Assembly: GCF_020809045.1 (NCBI RefSeq)
Contig: NZ_CP078079.1
Span: forward strand, 434,001-498,000
Source: Pseudarthrobacter sp. L1SW
Lineage (GTDB): Bacteria; Actinomycetota; Actinomycetes; Actinomycetales; Micrococcaceae
Direction of reading: 5' to 3'
DNA: 64,000 nucleotides
Under the pieces are notes generated by a model. The model did no database searches, was not told the DNA's origin, and saw nothing but the letters and a program-made list of their open reading frames with translations. Below, piece after piece: positions 59,530-64,000 of this stretch. Both the position numbers and the translations under genes were made by a program. Numbering within the stretch: the first letter of the stretch is position 1; every line of letters starts with the position of its first letter.

Positions 59530-60375
59530 GTGTTGACTACGGAGGCAGGGCCGCAGGCCGGCAGCGGCATGAAGGCGGCGCCGAAAGCGGCCTCAAAGGT
59601 GACGTCCAAGGTCCCCGCCGCAGAGAACACGCTGCGCATCCTCAAACTGCTGGCATCGCGTCGGGGTCCCATGGCGGCGTCGCAAATTGCTTCCTCCCTG
59701 GGCCTGCCCCGCTCCAGCGTCTATCACCTGCTGGGCGTGATGGAGGCCAACGGCTTTGTGCTCCACCTGCACGCGGAGCAGCGGTACGGGTTGGGCATCA
59801 GCGCGTTCGAGCTCAGTTCCGCCTACTCCAGGCAGGAGCCCCTGTCGCGGCTGGGCCGCCCATTGCTTGCCTCCCTGGTGGATGCGCTCGGCGAGAGTTC
59901 CCACCTGGCGGTGCTCCACGGGCGGGACGTGCTGTACATCGTGGAGGAACGGGCCAAAAACCGCCCCTCCCTGGTGACCGACGTCGGCGTCCGGCTTCCC
60001 AGCCACCTCACCGCGAGCGGCCGTGCCATCCTTGCAGCGCTGCCCAAGTCCCAGGTGCGTGCGCTGTACCCGAATGCCGCGGCCTTTACTGCCCGGCATG
60101 AGGTGGAAGGCGCCATCATGAAGTACTCGGCACTGTCCTCCCACCTGGACCAGGTCAGGCAGCGCGGCTACGCCACCGAACACGGCGAGGTCACGCCCGG
60201 CTTCGGCTCCATCGCCGCCGCAGTCACGGACCACTTGGGATGGCCGACGGCGGCAGTCGCCGTGACGTTCCTCGAGGACAAAGTGCCGGCCGAGCAGTGG
60301 CCCGTCCTGGCTGGGCGCGTCCAGAAGGTCGCCGACGAACTCTCGGTGCGGCTCCACGGCCGCCCCGCAAAGTAG
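59530..60375 (+). CDS. IclR-family transcriptional regulator
   Basis: A 281-residue IclR protein. The winged helix-turn-helix is ENTLRILKLLASRRGPMAASQIASSLGLPRSSVYHLLG (about residues 36-73), and the effector domain contains GRDVLYIVEERAKNR, LPSHLTASGRAILAAL and YATEHGEVTPGFGSIAAAV. It is preceded by AAGGAGGA; I start at GTG 59530, with TTG 59533 equally placed. The N-terminal 30 residues are Ala/Lys-rich. It lies 204 bp upstream of hutU on the same strand, so it likely regulates histidine utilisation, here in place of HutC. Confidence 0.88.
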   Translation: MLTTEAGPQAGSGMKAAPKAASKVTSKVPAAENTLRILKLLASRRGPMAASQIASSLGLPRSSVYHLLGVMEANGFVLHLHAEQRYGLGISAFELSSAYSRQEPLSRLGRPLLASLVDALGESSHLAVLHGRDVLYIVEERAKNRPSLVTDVGVRLPSHLTASGRAILAALPKSQVRALYPNAAAFTARHEVEGAIMKYSALSSHLDQVRQRGYATEHGEVTPGFGSIAAAVTDHLGWPTAAVAVTFLEDKVPAEQWPVLAGRVQKVADELSVRLHGRPAK

Positions 60376-60501
60376 CCCAAACCCCAATTTTCCCTGTCAC
60401 TCCTGGTCCCCGTTCGGGCCCTTCGACGACGACAAGTGATGGCGCAAGCGGGGGAGGGGGAGCCGTCTGGAATCCCGGACAGGGCCCCTCCAAAACCCCT
60501 A

Positions 60502-60526
60502 TAAAGCCCTTCCGCAACGGGCTTTA
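60502..60526 (+). promoter_or_regulatory. Inverted repeat in the hutU leader
   Basis: TAAAGCCC (60502-60509) and GGGCTTTA (60519-60526) are perfect arms around a 9-nt loop, 53 bp before the hutU start. It could be an IclR operator or an RNA hairpin; no U-tract follows. Confidence 0.5.
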
Positions 60527-60578
60527 GTTGATACAGAACTTCTTCCACACCACAGACACGAGACGAAAAGGAGCCACC

Positions 60579-62285
60579 ATGGCACCCGCCGATTTCACCA
60601 CCGGTGCCCGCCCGGTCAAAGCAGCCCGCGGCACTGAGCTCACCGCCAAGTCCTGGCAGACCGAGGCGCCGTTGCGGATGCTGATGAACAACCTGGACCC
60701 GGAAGTGGCAGAACGCCCCGATGACCTGGTGGTCTACGGTGGCACCGGCCGCGCCGTCCGTAGTTGGGCTGCGTTCGATGCGATCACCCGCACGCTGAAA
60801 ACCATGGAGAAGGACGAGACCCTCCTGGTCCAGTCCGGCAAGCCGGTCGGTGTGTTCCGCACCAACGAATGGGCACCGCGCGTGCTGCTGGCGAACTCCA
60901 ACCTCGTCGGCGACTGGGCCACCTGGCCCGAGTTCCGCCGGCTCGAGGCCGAAGGCCTGATGATGTACGGCCAGATGACCGCCGGGTCCTGGATTTACAT
61001 CGGCACCCAGGGCATCCTGCAGGGCACGTTCGAAACCTTCGCCGCAATCGCCCGCAAGCTGACCGGAGACGAGAACGGCACCCTCGCCGGCACGCTGACC
61101 CTGACGGGAGGCTGCGGCGGCATGGGCGGCGCCCAGCCGCTGGCCGTGACCCTGAACGAGGGCGCCTGCCTGATTGTCGACGTCGACGAGACCCGCCTGC
61201 GCCGCCGCGCCGGCAAGCGCTACCTCGACGAAGTGGAAACAGACCTCGACGCCGCCATCGCCAAGGTGCTCAAGGCCAAGGAGGAGCGCCGCGGCTGGTC
61301 CGTGGGCTACGTGGGCAACGCTGCCGAGGTCTTCCCCGAGATCCTCCGCCGCCACCGGGCAGGCGAGCTCACCGTGGACATCGTCACCGACCAGACCTCC
61401 GCGCACGATCCGCTGTCCTACCTGCCTGAGGGAATCTCCGTGGCCGAGTGGCACCGGGAAGCCGCAGCCGACCCCGAAGGATTCACCAAGAAGGCCCAGG
61501 CATCGATGGCCAAGCACGTCCAGGCCATGGTGGAATTCCAGGACGCCGGCGCCGAGGTCTTTGACTACGGCAACTCCATCCGCGACGAAGCCCGCAAGGG
61601 CGGTTATGCCCGTGCGTTCGAGTTCCCCGGCTTCGTCCCGGCCTACATCCGGCCCCTGTTCTGCGAGGGCCTGGGCCCGTTCCGCTGGGTGGCCCTGTCC
61701 GGGGACCCGGAGGACATCCGCGTCACCGACGAAGCGATCAAGGAACTGTTCCCGGAGAACAAGCACCTGCACCGCTGGATCGACGCCGCTCAGGAACGCG
61801 TGGAGTTTGAAGGCCTCCCGGCGCGGATCTGCTGGCTCGGCTACGGCGAACGTGCCAAGGCCGGGCTGCTGTTCAACCAGCTCGTGAAGGAAGGCAAGGT
61901 CAAGGCCCCCATCGTCATCGGCCGCGACCACCTGGACTCCGGCTCCGTCGCCTCCCCGTACCGCGAAACAGAAGCCATGGCCGACGGCTCGGACGCCATC
62001 GCCGACTGGCCCCTGCTGAACGCCCTGCTCAACACCGCCTCCGGCGCCACCTGGGTGTCCCTGCACCACGGCGGCGGCGTGGGCATCGGCCGCTCCATCC
62101 ACGCCGGCCAGGTCTCCGTCGCGGACGGCACCGACCTCGCCGCGCAGAAGCTCGAGCGCCTCCTCACCAACGACCCCGGCATGGGCGTTATCCGCCACGC
62201 CGACGCCGGCTACGAGCGCGCGCTCGACGTCGCCAAGGAACGCGGCGTCCGCATCCCGATGCAAGAGTCTTCCGAGACCAACTAG
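60579..62285 (+). CDS. hutU: Urocanate hydratase
   Basis: A 568-residue urocanase of normal length. Key elements are the NAD-binding [17 protein letters not shown] (about residues 182-198) and the C-terminal [18 protein letters not shown] (about residues 491-508). The catalytic/conserved Cys is in [21 protein letters not shown] (about residue 363). It converts urocanate to 4-imidazolone-5-propionate, the second step of histidine degradation. The ATG at 60579 has AAAAGGAG 6 nt upstream. A palindrome separates it from hutH. Confidence 0.96.
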   Translation: MAPADFTTGARPVKAARGTELTAKSWQTEAPLRMLMNNLDPEVAERPDDLVVYGGTGRAVRSWAAFDAITRTLKTMEKDETLLVQSGKPVGVFRTNEWAPRVLLANSNLVGDWATWPEFRRLEAEGLMMYGQMTAGSWIYIGTQGILQGTFETFAAIARKLTGDENGTLAGTLTLTGGCGGMGGAQPLAVTLNEGACLIVDVDETRLRRRAGKRYLDEVETDLDAAIAKVLKAKEERRGWSVGYVGNAAEVFPEILRRHRAGELTVDIVTDQTSAHDPLSYLPEGISVAEWHREAAADPEGFTKKAQASMAKHVQAMVEFQDAGAEVFDYGNSIRDEARKGGYARAFEFPGFVPAYIRPLFCEGLGPFRWVALSGDPEDIRVTDEAIKELFPENKHLHRWIDAAQERVEFEGLPARICWLGYGERAKAGLLFNQLVKEGKVKAPIVIGRDHLDSGSVASPYRETEAMADGSDAIADWPLLNALLNTASGATWVSLHHGGGVGIGRSIHAGQVSVADGTDLAAQKLERLLTNDPGMGVIRHADAGYERALDVAKERGVRIPMQESSETN

Positions 62286-62288
62286 TCC

Positions 62289-62348
62289 ATCGATTGCTCC
62301 GTACCCGTCGTTTCGAGCCCTGAAAACGGCAGGTAGGGAGCAATCGAT
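62289..62348. repeat. Imperfect 60-bp palindrome between hutU and hutH
   Basis: Outer arms ATCGATTGCTCC (62289-62300) and GGAGCAATCGAT (62337-62348) are perfect, the inner parts imperfect. The core has GTCGTTT and GAAAACG as in the palindrome at 13252-13317. Being inside an operon, it is more likely an mRNA processing or stability element, or an attenuator, than a full terminator. Confidence 0.7.
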
Positions 62349-62374
62349 CCCCACACACCACAAAAGTAGGAATC

Positions 62375-63967
62375 ATGACCATAACAACCCACGAACCGCT
62401 GACCGTCACCCTCGGCTCCAGCGGCGTCACGCCCGAGGATGTGCTCGCCGTCGCGCGCCACAACGCGAAGGTGGCCATCTCCGCGGAAGCGCTGGAAACA
62501 GTTGCGAAGGTGCGCGCGCACATCGACGACCTCGCCGCCAGTGACGTCCCGGCCTACGGCATCTCCACCGGCTTCGGCGCCTTGGCCAACCGGCACATCC
62601 CGAACGAGCTGCGCACCCAGCTCCAGAAAAGCCTGATCCGCAGCCACGCCGCCGGAATGGGTCCGGCAGTGGAACGCGAAGTGGTGCGCGGGATCATGTT
62701 CCTGCGCGCCAAGACCCTGGCGTCCGGCCGCACCGGCGTCCGCCCCGTGGTCCTGCAGACCATGGTGGACGTCCTCAACGCCGGCATCACTCCCGTGGTC
62801 CGCGAGTTCGGCTCGCTCGGCTGCTCGGGCGACCTCGCGCCGCTGTCCCACTGCGCCCTGGTGCTCATGGGCGAGGGTGAGGCGGAAGGGCCCGACGGCG
62901 TGAGGTATGGCGGGCGGGGAGAGCGGCCTGTCGCCGAGCTGCTTGCCGGACACGGCATCGAGCCCGTGACCCTCGCCGAAAAGGAAGGCCTGGCCCTGGT
63001 CAACGGCACCGAAGGCATGCTGGGCATGCTCCTCATGGCCATCGCGGACCTTCGCCAGCTGCTGACGACGGCGGACATCACCGCCGCGATGAGCGTGGAG
63101 GCTTTGCTGGGCACCGACCAGGTGTTCCTGCCGGAGCTGCACGCCGCCCTTCGTCCGCACCCGGGGCAGGCCGCAAGTGCTGACAACATGCTGCGGGTCC
63201 TGTCCGATTCCCCCATCGTCGCGTCCCACAAGGTGGGAGATTCCCGGGTCCAGGACGCCTACTCGCTCCGCTGCGCCCCCCAGGTGGCCGGTGCGGTGAG
63301 GGACACCGTTGACCACGCCGAATTGGTGGCCTCCCGGGAACTGGCCGCGGCCATAGACAACCCCGTTGTCCTGCCGGACGGCCGGGTCAGCTCCAACGGC
63401 AACTTCCACGGCGCCCCGGTGGCCTACGTCCTGGACTTCCTGGCCATCGCCGTCGCGGACCTGAGCTCCATCGCGGAGCGCCGGACGGACAGGATGTTGG
63501 ATCCGGCCCGCTCGCACGGGCTTCCGGCCTTCCTTGCGGCAGATCCCGGCGTGGACTCCGGCCTGATGATCGCCCAGTACACCCAGGCCGGCCTGGTCTC
63601 GGACAACAAGCGGCTTGCTGTTCCGGCGTCCGTGGATTCCATCCCGAGCTCCGCCATGCAGGAAGACCACGTTTCGATGGGCTGGCATGCCGCCCGCAAG
63701 CTGCGGAAGGCGGTGGAGAACCTGCGCAGGGTCCTGGCCATCGAGCTGGTGACGTCGGCACGCGCCCTCGACATTCGAAGCGGGCTCTCCGGCGGGGTCT
63801 TGACGCCGGGGCCTGCGGGCGCCGCCGTCATCTCTGCCCTCCGTGGCGTGGTGGACGGACCAGGGACGGACCGCTTCCTGTCACCGGAACTGGAGGCGGC
63901 GGACCGGCTGCTGGCCTCGGGCGAGGTACGCCGGGCGGCCGAATCCGCCGTCGGAATCCTTGCCTGA
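62375..63967 (+). CDS. hutH: Histidine ammonia-lyase
   Basis: A 530-residue HAL, normal length. YGISTGFGALANRHIP (about residues 54-69) holds the catalytic Tyr. The MIO-forming motif is GSLGCSGDLAPLSHCAL with Cys150-Ser151-Gly152 instead of the usual Ala-Ser-Gly. LVNGTEGMLGMLL (about 208) and EDHVSMGWHAARKLRKAV (about 430) complete the active site. It deaminates histidine to urocanate. TAGGA lies upstream of the ATG. It is downstream of hutU with 89 bp between; hutI and hutG are expected beyond the window. Confidence 0.95.
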   Translation: MTITTHEPLTVTLGSSGVTPEDVLAVARHNAKVAISAEALETVAKVRAHIDDLAASDVPAYGISTGFGALANRHIPNELRTQLQKSLIRSHAAGMGPAVEREVVRGIMFLRAKTLASGRTGVRPVVLQTMVDVLNAGITPVVREFGSLGCSGDLAPLSHCALVLMGEGEAEGPDGVRYGGRGERPVAELLAGHGIEPVTLAEKEGLALVNGTEGMLGMLLMAIADLRQLLTTADITAAMSVEALLGTDQVFLPELHAALRPHPGQAASADNMLRVLSDSPIVASHKVGDSRVQDAYSLRCAPQVAGAVRDTVDHAELVASRELAAAIDNPVVLPDGRVSSNGNFHGAPVAYVLDFLAIAVADLSSIAERRTDRMLDPARSHGLPAFLAADPGVDSGLMIAQYTQAGLVSDNKRLAVPASVDSIPSSAMQEDHVSMGWHAARKLRKAVENLRRVLAIELVTSARALDIRSGLSGGVLTPGPAGAAVISALRGVVDGPGTDRFLSPELEAADRLLASGEVRRAAESAVGILA

Positions 63968-64000
63968 TTCCGAAGGATCTTCAGCGCCTGCGCACTCGGC

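Noticed and set aside
60168..62363. Long minus-strand frame opposite hutU
   Set aside because: hutU has the NAD-binding and catalytic motifs in the plus frame; the other is a shadow.

Overview
The window is one contiguous piece of a high-GC Gram-positive chromosome, most likely Arthrobacter or Pseudarthrobacter (Micrococcaceae). This rests on the strong G/C bias at third codon positions, GTG/TTG starts, the LigD domain order POL-PE-LIG with a divergent Ku carrying a Lys/Ala tail, actinobacterial small-protein families (DUF6458, DUF3618, actinobacterial holin-X, CsbD), and promoters that fit leaderless transcripts. It contains no rRNA, tRNA, CRISPR array, insertion sequence or prophage that I can support. 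About 65 protein genes are described.

Layout. (i) 1-3244: the 3' part of a hydroxamate siderophore operon (N-hydroxylase, acyltransferase, IucA/IucC synthetase; DesBCD logic). (ii) 3312-7821: a short-chain dehydrogenase, an FUSC-type membrane protein, an MHS-family transporter and a small hypothetical. (iii) 7997-11741: the two-gene NHEJ repair module ligD/ku, divergently arranged. (iv) 11960-13235: a methyltransferase/SRPBCC pair. (v) 13408-17652: the fructose PTS operon fruR-fruK-fruA-ptsH on the minus strand. (vi) 17994-25832: a small membrane protein, an esterase, a disaccharide-phosphorylase module (beta-phosphoglucomutase-like HAD plus GH65) behind a perfect LacI-type operator, an MFS exporter, a glycine-rich hypothetical and a 5-oxoprolinase A subunit. 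(vii) 25864-34223: DUF445, glycerophosphodiesterase, DoxX, AzlCD branched-chain amino acid exporter, TetR, O-methyltransferase, Dps, CsbD and small hypotheticals.

(viii) 34587-41009 looks like a stress island: a YihY/BrkB membrane protein, a three-gene overlapping operon (LEA-like helical protein, holin-X/DUF1469, DUF3618), a membrane-anchored coiled-coil protein, an epimerase and a SigB/SigF-type sigma factor. A palindrome of the form TAAGCNNGCTTA recurs upstream of the sigma gene, the LEA-like operon, Dps, DUF6458 and the glycine-rich hypothetical, which suggests one stress regulon.

(ix) 41188-51134 is the most unusual block: a nine-gene, largely translationally coupled cluster with GmhB-, GmhA- and two HldE-type enzymes (a complete NDP-heptose supply route), three glycosyltransferases including a GT9 heptosyltransferase homologue, an SDR and an aldehyde dehydrogenase. 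The organism should have no LPS, so the product is unknown. (x) 51182-57293: a spermidine-synthase-like protein, a LysR/MHS/3-hydroxybutyrate-dehydrogenase-like catabolic set, and a divergent HxlR(QorR-like)/QorB pair. (xi) 57471-63967: histidine utilisation (APC permease, a helix-hairpin-helix protein, IclR regulator, hutU, hutH). Long, related palindromes of unknown role sit in at least six intergenic gaps, mostly between convergent genes.
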